NCBI RefSeq assembly: GCF_026342835.1
Contig: NZ_JAPEMI010000001.1
Coordinates: 124,001 to 188,000 of the forward strand
DNA: 64,000 bases
Source of the DNA: Streptomyces sp. NBC_00154
GTDB taxonomy: Bacteria; Actinomycetota; Actinomycetes; Streptomycetales; Streptomycetaceae
Reading direction: 5' to 3'
Positions 36,432 through 43,391 of the stretch are shown here, piece by piece. The notes beneath the pieces are model-generated. The model was not told where the DNA came from. It was given only the letters and a program-made list of their open reading frames with translations, and searched no databases. Position 1 is the stretch's first letter. The number at the start of each line of letters is the position of its first letter. The position numbers and the translations under genes are program-made.

Positions 36432-36728
36432 ATGTTCGTACTCGAGTTGACCTACACCGCCCCCGTCGAGCGTGTCGACGCGCTGATGGAGGCGCATGTC
36501 GCCTGGCTGGACACGCAGTACGCGGCCGGGGTCTTCATCGCGTCCGGCCGTAAGAACCCGCGCGACGGCGGTGTGATCCTCGCCGTGGGGGACGACCGCG
36601 CGCAGATCGAGAAGAACGCGGCGGCCGACCCCTTCGCGGCCGAGGGCGTGTGCGCGTATCGGATCACGGAGTTCATCGCGACGAAGACGTCGGACGAACT
36701 CGCCCCGTACCGGCAACAGTTGCCCTGA
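36432..36728 (+). CDS. YciI family protein
   Basis: A 98-aa ferredoxin-like-fold protein of the YciI family. It begins MFVLELTYTAPVERVDALME and carries AHVAWLDTQYAAGVFIASG and GGVILAVGDDRAQIE, with conserved His/Asp residues (AHVAWLD) thought to form an active site. The reaction is unknown for most members. ATG 36432 is chosen because AGGG sits eight bases upstream; a GTG at 36423 is also in frame. It is convergent with the secreted propeller gene. Confidence 0.85.
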   Translation: MFVLELTYTAPVERVDALMEAHVAWLDTQYAAGVFIASGRKNPRDGGVILAVGDDRAQIEKNAAADPFAAEGVCAYRITEFIATKTSDELAPYRQQLP

Positions 36729-36737
36729 CGTCGACCC

Positions 36738-37835
36738 CTAGGCCGACCGGGCGATCCGCCCCTTCTCGCCCGCCGCCCAGCAGCCGCCGTCCGGTGTGCA
36801 GTCCACGGTGTCGTACGAACCCGTGTCGACCGTGCGCCAGGTGCGCCCGCCGTCCGTCGTCAGGTCCGTCCCGGTCGGGCCGACGGCCAGTGCCGTGGAG
36901 CGGGTGTGCGGAACCCAGGCGACACCGGAACGGTAGGCGGGCGGCGCGGTGGTGGACTGCTGCCAGCTGCGGCCTCCGTCGCCCGTGACGGCGGCGGCGT
37001 TCGGCGAGGCCTGGTCGGCCCGGTAGTCACCGCCGACCGCGATGCCGTGCGTACGGTCACGGAACGCCAGGCCGAAGACGCCTCGGGCCGGGTCTCCGGC
37101 CGGGATCGTCGATTCGGTCGCGGTCCAGGTCAGCCCGCGGTCGGCGGAGTGCAGCACCCGGGCGGTGGCCGCGCCGCCCGTCGCCAGCCAGACGTCCTTC
37201 GACCCCGAGCTGACCAGGCACTGGCCGCCGGCGGCGAACCCCGCCTCGCCTGCCTGGGCGTCCGGCATCCCCGCCGTGGGCAGCACCTTCCAGCTGCGGC
37301 CGCCGTCCGCGGTGGACAGGATGCGGAACTTTCCGTCCACCGGATCGCTCATGGCGAGGCCGTGCCGGCTGTCGAAGAAGGTGAGGCAGTCGTAGAAGGC
37401 ACGGGCATCGGTGTTGCGGAAGGACTCGGTCCAGGTGGTCCCGCCGTCGTCCGTACGGAACACCCTGGAGGCGTCGCCCTCCCCGATGGCCAGTACCACC
37501 GCGCGCCGTGCGTCGAAGGCCTCGATGTCGCGGAACTCCAGGGCCGCCTCCGCCGCGCCGGGCGGCGCCACGTCACGCCAGTGGCGGCCTCCGTCGGTGG
37601 TGCGCAGGACCGTGCCCTTCGAGCCCGCGGCCCAGGCGGTGCGGCTGCTGACGGCGGCGAGGCCTCGGAAGCGGGCATCGGTTCCCGTCTCCGTGAGCGT
37701 CCAGGCGGGCCGGTGGCCGGGCCCGTGCCGCTCCCCCGGTGCTGCCTGCGCGGCCGGAGTGGCCAGTGCGGCGGTCAGCGCCGCCCCGCACAGTCCCCAT
37801 GACATCAGTCGTCTCGTCTTCCCCTTGAGCCTCAT
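36738..37835 (-). CDS. Secreted beta-propeller protein (Ycf48/BNR-like)
   Basis: A 365-aa precursor with a signal peptide (KTRRLMSWGLCGAALTAALA, cleavage near AQA-A). Six to seven propeller blades follow, each with Asp-box-like repeats such as RTTDGGRHW, RTDDGGTTW, STADGGRSW, HSADRGLTW, TGDGGRSW and TTDGGRTW. This resembles Ycf48/HCF136-type propellers, often annotated in Streptomyces as oxidoreductases. No enzyme activity can be assigned. Start ATG 37835 is uncertain because no clear ribosome-binding site is visible. Confidence 0.8.
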   Translation of the reverse strand: MRLKGKTRRLMSWGLCGAALTAALATPAAQAAPGERHGPGHRPAWTLTETGTDARFRGLAAVSSRTAWAAGSKGTVLRTTDGGRHWRDVAPPGAAEAALEFRDIEAFDARRAVVLAIGEGDASRVFRTDDGGTTWTESFRNTDARAFYDCLTFFDSRHGLAMSDPVDGKFRILSTADGGRSWKVLPTAGMPDAQAGEAGFAAGGQCLVSSGSKDVWLATGGAATARVLHSADRGLTWTATESTIPAGDPARGVFGLAFRDRTHGIAVGGDYRADQASPNAAAVTGDGGRSWQQSTTAPPAYRSGVAWVPHTRSTALAVGPTGTDLTTDGGRTWRTVDTGSYDTVDCTPDGGCWAAGEKGRIARSA

Positions 37836-38017
37836 GGCGCAGGAAGCTAACCCACCGTCAGCACGCCGTCCAGGGTGCGCCCCCTCGAAGCGGACATCCG
37901 ATCGCGGCGGCGTCGCACGGTGACGCAGCTCACGCCGTCCACAGGGCACGGTTCGGAGACTTCTGTCGTCTCTGTCGGTGCCGGTTACCGTTCATCCGGC
38001 CCGAGGGGGAGCAGGTC

Positions 38018-38434
38018 GTGTCCATCGTTATCGAGCAGTCCGTGCAGGCCCGCATGGTCGCGTCCGCGCCGCGCATGGAGACCCTTCCCGCCACGCTGCA
38101 GTACGACCGCAGAGACCCGTTCGCCGTACGCATGGCATTCCCTGCCCCAGCGACGCTGGAAGGCGCCGAGGTGGCCTGGGAGTTCTCCCGCGAACTGCTG
38201 GCAGCGGGCATGGACGCGCCGGCCGGTGACGGGGACGTACGGATCAGGCCGTTCGGTTACGACCGTACGGTTCTGGAATTCCATGCCGCCGAGGGCATCG
38301 CGATGGTGCATGTCCGCACGGGGGAGCTGCGCCGCTTCCTCCGGCGGGCGCAGGCGCTGGTCCCGCAGGGCGATGAGCACCGGTACCTGGATCTCGACCG
38401 CACTCTGGCGGACCTGCTCGGCGGAGCCTGCTGA
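38018..38434 (+). CDS. SsgA-like sporulation/cell-division regulator (SALP)
   Basis: A 138-aa member of the actinomycete-specific SsgA-like family, which controls septum site choice, cell-wall remodelling and spore separation. The text MVASAPRMETLPATLQYDRR, then DPFAVRMAFPAPATLEGAEV and WEFSRELLAAGM matches the family core. Which SALP (SsgB-SsgG) it corresponds to cannot be fixed from memory, so no symbol is given. Start GTG 38018 is preceded by GAGGGGGAG. It strongly supports a sporulating actinomycete host. Confidence 0.85.
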   Translation: MSIVIEQSVQARMVASAPRMETLPATLQYDRRDPFAVRMAFPAPATLEGAEVAWEFSRELLAAGMDAPAGDGDVRIRPFGYDRTVLEFHAAEGIAMVHVRTGELRRFLRRAQALVPQGDEHRYLDLDRTLADLLGGAC

Positions 38435-38486
38435 CCAGGACTCCCCCGGCGGCCCCGCCGGCGCGGCCGGGATCGACGTAAATCGT

Positions 38487-38775
38487 TTGCTGCGCCGCGA
38501 AGCCCGGTCGTACCGTTCGTGACGTCCTTGTTGTCGTCGGATCGGAGAAGGACGTTGCTCGTCTGAGGCCGTGAGACACCGCGTTGCGCGCCGTGTCCGG
38601 ACAGTTCATACCCGTTCATGTCTGTCATGTCTGCGCGCCCGAGTGCGACCTCAGCTCTTCGAGCCGTCCTCCGCAACCGGGGCTCCTCCTTGGCCGTGTG
38701 CCATGCCCGTGGAACGCCCTTGACCGGTGTCTCACCCGTTGCCTCCTGACCCTTCCTCGCAACCGGGAGATCCGT
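38487..38775 (+). promoter_or_regulatory. Long leader of ABC-F gene with promoter and possible attenuator
   Basis: TTGCTG (38487-38492) and TACCGT (38511-38516), 18 bases apart, form a likely promoter. The 250-base leader contains a 43-codon ORF (38618-38749) and a direct repeat CGCAACCGGG (38672-38681 and 38758-38767), the second copy touching the GGGAG ribosome-binding site of the ABC-F gene. CTCCTCC (38684-38690) could pair with that site. Leaders with small ORFs are typical for antibiotic-induced ABC-F genes. Confidence 0.5.
38618..38749 (+). CDS. Candidate 43-aa leader ORF before ABC-F gene
   Basis: ATG 38618 opens a frame starting MSVMSARPSATSALRAVLRN and ending TGVSPVASstop at 38749, 26 bases before the ABC-F ATG. 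It lacks a good ribosome-binding site. An overlapping Arg-rich frame from GTG 38571 is an alternative. It may act as a regulatory leader peptide whose translation exposes the downstream ribosome-binding site. Confidence 0.35.
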   Translation: MSVMSARPSATSALRAVLRNRGSSLAVCHARGTPLTGVSPVAS

Positions 38776-40407
38776 ATGTCTGCCCCCATGACTCACATCG
38801 CCTGTTCGTCGCTCTCCTTCGCCTGGCCGGACGGCAGTGACGTCTTCGACGACTTCCACCTGGCCGTGGGCCCCGGAAGGACCGGCTTGATCGGTCTCAA
38901 CGGCTGTGGAAAATCAACACTGTTGCGGCTCATCGCCGGTGAGCTCACCCCCGCCGACGGCTGTATCCGGACACTGGGCGAGATCGGCCACCTGCCGCAG
39001 AACCTGGTCCTCGACACGGCACTGCGGGTCGATGCCGCCCTCGGCATCGCGGACACCCGGGCCGCACTGCACGCCATCGAGGCGGGTGACGTCCGCGAGG
39101 AGTTGTTCGCGGCCGTGGGTGACGACTGGGACGTGGAGGAGCGCGCCCGCGCCACCCTCGATCAGCTCGGCCTCGGTCACATCGGACTCGACCGCACCAT
39201 CGGCGAGCTGTCGGGCGGCGAGTGCGTGCTGCTGCGCCTCGCCGCACTCCTGCTGGCCCGTCCCGGGGTGCTGCTGCTCGACGAGCCGACGAACAATCTG
39301 GATCTGTACGCCCGCCGGCGGCTGTACGAAGCGATCGATGCCTGGACGGGTGTGCTGGTCGTCGTCAGTCACGACCGTGAACTCCTGGAGCGTGTCGACC
39401 AGATCGCGGATCTACGGGACGGTCAGGTCACGTGGTACGGCGGGAACCTCACGGCGTACGAGCAAGCACTCGCCGTCGAGCAGGAGGCGGCCGAGCGCAT
39501 GGTGCGGGTCGCCGAGGCCGACGTACAACGCCAGAAGCGCGAACTGGCTGACGCCCAGTTCAAATTGGCCCGGCGAAAGCGCTACGGGCAGAAGATGTGG
39601 GACACCAAGCGCGAGCCGAAGGCGGTCATGGGGAACCGTAAGCGGGCCGCCCAGGTATCGGCCGGCAAGCACCGCGTCCTGCACACCGGGAAGCTGGCCG
39701 AGGCGAAGGAACGCCTCGGCGAGGCTGTCGAGGCCGTGCGCGACGACGACGAGATCCGGGTCGAACTGCCTCACACAAAGGTCCATCCGGGCCAGGGGGT
39801 GCTCGTACTGCGCGACCTCGAACTCGCTTACGGGGCGCGGGTGCGCGGCGAGTTCGAGGTGCGCGGCCCCGAGCGGATCGCCCTGGTGGGCCGCAACGGC
39901 GCGGGCAAGACGACTCTGCTGCGCACGCTGGCCGGTGAGCTGACACCGGCGGCCGGTGAGGCAACGGCGCATCTGCCGCTGCGTTTTCTTCCGCAGCGCC
40001 TGGATGTGCTCGACGACGGGCTGAGCGTCGTGGAGAACGTGGCGCGGTTCGCACCGGATGCGACGGAGAACCGGATCAGGGCGAAGCTGGCGCACTTTCT
40101 GTTGAAGGGGCCGCGGGCGGACCGGCCTGCGGGAACGCTGTCGGGCGGGGAACGTTTCCGTGCGGCGCTGGCTGCGCTGCTGCTCGCCGAGCCGGCGCCG
40201 CAGCTGCTGTTGCTGGACGAACCGACGAACAACCTGGACATGGCGAGCGTGCGCCGGCTGACGACGGCTCTGGAGTCGTACGAGGGGGCGCTGATCGTGG
40301 CGAGCCACGATGTGCCGTTCCTGGAGTCACTCGGGATCACGCGCTGGCTGCTGCTCGACGGCGGACTGCGTGACACGACGGCCGAGGCGGTACGCGCGGA
40401 AATGTGA
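38776..40407 (+). CDS. ABC-F family ATPase, antibiotic-resistance-like
   Basis: A 543-aa protein with duplicated ABC domains and no membrane segments. Domain 1: GLNGCGKSTLLRLIAG, signature LSGGECVLLRLA, Walker B LLLDEPTNNLDLYARR. Domain 2: GRNGAGKTTLLRTLAG, signature LSGGERFRAALA, Walker B LLLDEPTNNLDMASVR. The linker (about residues 235-320) is rich in Arg/Lys (RQKRELADAQFKLARRKRYG). The Cys in Walker A (GCGKS) and the long leader resemble resistance-type (ARE) ABC-F proteins that displace ribosome-targeting antibiotics. ATG 38776 is preferred with GGGAG upstream; an in-frame extension into the leader is unlikely. Confidence 0.88.
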   Translation: MSAPMTHIACSSLSFAWPDGSDVFDDFHLAVGPGRTGLIGLNGCGKSTLLRLIAGELTPADGCIRTLGEIGHLPQNLVLDTALRVDAALGIADTRAALHAIEAGDVREELFAAVGDDWDVEERARATLDQLGLGHIGLDRTIGELSGGECVLLRLAALLLARPGVLLLDEPTNNLDLYARRRLYEAIDAWTGVLVVVSHDRELLERVDQIADLRDGQVTWYGGNLTAYEQALAVEQEAAERMVRVAEADVQRQKRELADAQFKLARRKRYGQKMWDTKREPKAVMGNRKRAAQVSAGKHRVLHTGKLAEAKERLGEAVEAVRDDDEIRVELPHTKVHPGQGVLVLRDLELAYGARVRGEFEVRGPERIALVGRNGAGKTTLLRTLAGELTPAAGEATAHLPLRFLPQRLDVLDDGLSVVENVARFAPDATENRIRAKLAHFLLKGPRADRPAGTLSGGERFRAALAALLLAEPAPQLLLLDEPTNNLDMASVRRLTTALESYEGALIVASHDVPFLESLGITRWLLLDGGLRDTTAEAVRAEM

Positions 40408-40605
40408 GGAGCGCGGGCGGATCGGCGGACGGATGAGGACCGGACGGGGGGCGGTGGCAGCGCTCGCCACCGCGGCGCGATCCCGGCCGCCGCACCCCCG
40501 CATCAGTGAGTTCGCGACACTCGGAAACTGCGTGATGTACCTCTCCGCACACCGAGCGTGACCTGCATACATAACGGTACGTAAGCGAACTTCGGGTGAG
40601 TGGGC

Positions 40606-40661
40606 TTGGCGGGGGCCTTACTCCCGCCTTAACCTACGGTCTCGTAACCTACGAGGCCGTA
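40606..40661 (+). promoter_or_regulatory. Desaturase promoter overlapped by a palindromic operator
   Basis: TTGGCG (40606-40611) and TAACCT (40630-40635) are spaced 18 bases. Arms TACGGTCTCGTA (40635-40646) and TACGAGGCCGTA (40650-40661) form an almost perfect 12-base inverted repeat starting at the -10 box, and TAACCTACG occurs twice with a 15-base period. A repressor, probably TetR-type and responsive to acyl chains, should bind here. Confidence 0.6.
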
Positions 40662-40689
40662 AGTAATTCTCCCGTCCCCAGGAGCCCCC

Positions 40690-41664
40690 GTGACGATCAC
40701 CTCTCCCCACCTCGGCAGTTCGCAGGCGTGGACAGACGCCCAGCTGCTGTATGCCCTGGAAGAGGTGGTGGAGAAGGAACTCAACCGCCATCTCAAGGTC
40801 GCCAAGGACTGGATGCCCCACGAGTACGTGCCGTTCTCGGACGGCAGGAACTTCCCCGGCATCTTCGAGGACGGCGAGGCCTGGCAGGCCGACCAGTCCA
40901 AGGTCACCGACATCGGCAAGATCGCACTGGTCGTCAACCTGCTGACCGAGGACAACCTCCCCAGCTACCACCACGAGATCGCCTCCCTCTTCGGCCGTGA
41001 CGGCGCCTGGGGCACCTGGGTGCACCGCTGGACCGCCGAGGAGGGCCGGCACGGCATCGTGATGCGCGACTACCTGCTCACCTCGCGCGCGGTCGACCCG
41101 GACAAGCTGGAGCAGTTCCGGATGGCGCACATGGCGGAGGGCTTCGAGTCCGACAACCGCCACTCGATGCTGCACTCGGTGGCGTACGTCGCTTTCCAGG
41201 AGCTCGCGACTCGCGTCTCGCACCGCAACACCGGTCACCAGTCGGGCGACCCCGTCTGCGACCGCATGCTGTCGCGCATCGCCACCGACGAGAACCTGCA
41301 CATGGTCTTCTACCGCAACCTGCTCGGTGCGGCCTTCGAGCTCGCCCCGGACCTGACGATGCAGGCCGTGCGCGACGTCGTGGTCAACTTCCGGATGCCC
41401 GGCCACGGGATGCCCGGCTTCGAGCGGGCCGCCGCGCAGATGGCGATCGGCGAGATCTACAACATGCGGATCCACCACGACGACGTGATCCAGCCCGTGC
41501 TGCGCTACCTGAAGGTCCTGGACATCGACGGGCTCGGTCCGGACGGGCTGAAGGCGCAGGAGGAGCTGGGGCTGTACATGGGCGGCCTGGACAGCGAGGC
41601 GGCCAAGTTCGACGAGAAGCTGGCCGCGCGCAAGGCGCGGATGGCAGCCCGCGCGGGCGCCTGA
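40690..41664 (+). CDS. Acyl-ACP (stearoyl-ACP type) desaturase
   Basis: A 324-aa soluble diiron enzyme that introduces a double bond into acyl-ACP chains. Ligand motifs are TEDNLPSYHHEI, TAEEGRHGIVMRDY and ATDENLHMVFYRN, matching the E...ExxH duplicated helical motifs. The GTG start at 40690 follows AGGAG. The operator-covered promoter points to regulation by membrane-lipid demand. A hairpin terminator follows the gene. No ferredoxin reductase partner is adjacent. Confidence 0.92.
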   Translation: MTITSPHLGSSQAWTDAQLLYALEEVVEKELNRHLKVAKDWMPHEYVPFSDGRNFPGIFEDGEAWQADQSKVTDIGKIALVVNLLTEDNLPSYHHEIASLFGRDGAWGTWVHRWTAEEGRHGIVMRDYLLTSRAVDPDKLEQFRMAHMAEGFESDNRHSMLHSVAYVAFQELATRVSHRNTGHQSGDPVCDRMLSRIATDENLHMVFYRNLLGAAFELAPDLTMQAVRDVVVNFRMPGHGMPGFERAAAQMAIGEIYNMRIHHDDVIQPVLRYLKVLDIDGLGPDGLKAQEELGLYMGGLDSEAAKFDEKLAARKARMAARAGA

Positions 41665-41687
41665 CCCACGGACCCCACAGCTCATCG

Positions 41688-41719
41688 ACGGCCCACGAGC
41701 CCGCTCACTCGTGGGCCGT
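41688..41719. terminator. Two-way hairpin between desaturase and SDR genes
   Basis: Perfect 12-base arms ACGGCCCACGAG (41688-41699) and CTCGTGGGCCGT (41708-41719) with an 8-base loop lie between convergent genes, so the hairpin can end transcription from both sides. Confidence 0.8.
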
Positions 41720-41800
41720 TCTGCGTGGGCGGCGTCGCGCACGTCGGGGACCGGGTGCCGGCGCAACAGCCTCAGCTGGGTGCGGCGCGAGGCGGCGGCG

Positions 41801-43201
41801 TCACCATGCCGCTTCCCGGTAGTCCTTGAGGAAGACGCCGGAGACGGGCGATCCCGCCTCGCCGCACACGACCGGGTGATAGACGCGGGCGGCGCCGTCC
41901 ACGATGTCGAGCGGAGTACGGAAGCCTCCCGCGGCGATCCGTTCCTTCTTCGGCACCGGATTCTCGTCGGTGATCCAGCCGGTGTCGACGGCGCACATAT
42001 GGACGCCCTGGGCGGCGAGTTCGGCGCCGCTGGTGCGGGTCAGCATGTTGAGGGCGGCCTTCGCCATGTTGGTGTGCGGGTGCCCGCCGGTCTTGTTCCG
42101 TACCGCGAACCGGCCTTCCACCGCCGTCACATTGACGATGTAGCGGCGCGGCCGCGGGGAGGCCAGCAGAAGGGGGAGCAGCCGGTCGCAGAGGAGCGCG
42201 GGGGCCAGAGCGTTGACGAGCTGGGTCTCCAGGATTTCGACGGGGTCCAGTTCACCGATCCGCGCTGACCAGGAGTTCACGGGCGCGGTGTCGGGGAGCA
42301 GGCCCGCCTCGTCGACGGCGGGCAGCGGACCCGCGTCGTCGGTGCGGGGCAACAGTCCGGTCTCCACGGCGTCGGGCAGCACAAGCGCCAGTGCGCTCGA
42401 CGCGGAGGGGCGTTCGAGGGCGGTCATCGGTGCATAACCGGGGGCACGGAGCACACCGGCGGGCAGTGTTCCGTACTCCCCCGCCGCCAGCGACGCATAC
42501 GACCGGGGTGGACGGCGCACGGTCTGGGCGGCGTTGTTGATCAGGATGTCGAGCGGCTCGCCCGTTTCCCGCAACTGCTCGCACAGGCCCAGGACCTGGC
42601 GCGGGTCGCGGAGGTCGACGGCGGCGACGGTGAGCCGGTCGAGCCATTTCGGGCTGTCTTCGACGGCCCGGAAGCGGCGCAGGGTGTCGTGCGGGAAGCG
42701 GGTGGTGACGACGAGTTCGGCGCCGTCCCTCAGCATCATCAGCGCCAGTTGGAAGCCGATCTTGACCCGGCCTCCGGTGAGGAGGGCGCGGCGTCCCGAC
42801 AGATCCGTGGAGAGCGCGCGACGGGACCGGTTCTCCGTCGCGCATTCCGGGCAGAGCAGATGATAGAAGGCGTCGACCTGCCGGTACCGGGTCTTGCAGA
42901 TGTAGCAACGACGGGCCCGCGCCAGCGTTCCCGCCGGACGAACGGGTACCGCGCCGGAGTCCAGCGGGGCATCCTCGCGCCGGTCGGCCGCACCGGTCGC
43001 CGTCGCCGAGGTGACGGCTGCGTCGGCCACGATCTGCTGCTCGCCGCGTATTTTGCGGCGCCCCAGCCGGCCGTCGCGGGTGAACGAGGCGGCGACCTGT
43101 TCGGCGCGGAGCCGGGCGGGGGCGTCGGCGGGCAGTGCCCGGAGCCGGCCGACGAGCCGGACGAAGGCCGCCAGGTCCTCGTCCGTGAAGCCACTGTCCA
43201 T
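41801..43201 (-). CDS. Zinc-ribbon SDR-family protein with altered catalytic site
   Basis: A 466-aa protein. An N-terminal helical region (1-95) precedes a zinc ribbon (RCYICKTRY and LLCPECATE, about residues 97-122) and a short-chain-dehydrogenase fold from about residue 134 (RALLTGGRVKIGFQLALMML). NNAAQT marks the SDR NNAG-like motif and VNVTAVEGRFA the serine strand. The usual YxxxK is TNMAK (within HPHTNMAKAALNML), with Thr replacing the catalytic Tyr. It may therefore bind NAD(P) without classic SDR chemistry, or act differently. ATG 43201 has AGGGG eight bases upstream, directly after a tRNA-like gene. Substrate is unknown. Confidence 0.8.
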   Translation of the reverse strand: MDSGFTDEDLAAFVRLVGRLRALPADAPARLRAEQVAASFTRDGRLGRRKIRGEQQIVADAAVTSATATGAADRREDAPLDSGAVPVRPAGTLARARRCYICKTRYRQVDAFYHLLCPECATENRSRRALSTDLSGRRALLTGGRVKIGFQLALMMLRDGAELVVTTRFPHDTLRRFRAVEDSPKWLDRLTVAAVDLRDPRQVLGLCEQLRETGEPLDILINNAAQTVRRPPRSYASLAAGEYGTLPAGVLRAPGYAPMTALERPSASSALALVLPDAVETGLLPRTDDAGPLPAVDEAGLLPDTAPVNSWSARIGELDPVEILETQLVNALAPALLCDRLLPLLLASPRPRRYIVNVTAVEGRFAVRNKTGGHPHTNMAKAALNMLTRTSGAELAAQGVHMCAVDTGWITDENPVPKKERIAAGGFRTPLDIVDGAARVYHPVVCGEAGSPVSGVFLKDYREAAW

Positions 43202-43216
43202 CGATCCGCCCCTCGC

Positions 43217-43289
43217 GGTCCCCGGCCGGAATCGAACCGGCGTCCTTCCGCATGCCGTGCGGACGCGACTGCCTCTGCGCTACGGGGCC
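43217..43289 (-). tRNA. Noncanonical tRNA-like gene A (anticodon position GGC)
   Basis: Read leftward, 73 bases fold as a cloverleaf. The acceptor is GGCCCCG/CGGGGAC with a G2-A71 mismatch. The D arm carries AGAGGCAG with G18G19. The anticodon stem is TCCGC/GCGGA with loop ACGGCAT. The variable loop is AGGAC, and the T arm is GCCGG-TTCGATT-CCGGC. Position 33 is C instead of the nearly universal U, N73 is C, and C3-G70 replaces the G3-U70 identity pair of tRNA-Ala. CCA is not encoded. The 3' end is only a few bases from the SDR ribosome-binding site, and an upstream CCTC may pair with its GAGG. It is either an odd or decayed tRNA, or a tRNA-like control element. Confidence 0.6.
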
Positions 43290-43305
43290 CCGAGAGGACG
43301 ACCTG

Positions 43306-43377
43306 CCAGAACGGCCGGATTCGAACCGACGTATCCGCCCCGGCGAGGCGGCGCGCCTGCCTCTGCGCTACGTCCGG
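43306..43377 (-). tRNA. Noncanonical tRNA-like gene B (anticodon position GCC)
   Basis: Read leftward, it has acceptor CCGGACG/CGTTCTG with a C2-U71 mismatch; three more pairs outside (TGC/GCA plus one) can extend the stem. The D stem is GCGC/GCGC with loop AGAGGCAG, the same as in gene A. The anticodon stem is CCGCC/GGCGG with loop TCGCCGG. The T arm is GTCGG-TTCGAAT-CCGGC. Position 33 is again C, and N73 is G rather than the U expected for bacterial tRNA-Gly. It begins 15 bases after the GMC oxidoreductase stop and lies 16 bases from gene A, so both are a tandem pair on one strand. Confidence 0.6.
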
Positions 43378-43391
43378 GCATTGGGGAGATC

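Noticed and set aside
38584..38775. N-terminal extension of the second ABC-F protein
   Set aside because: The extra 64 residues have no ABC-F homology and a ribosome-binding site precedes ATG 38776; the stretch is better explained as leader RNA.
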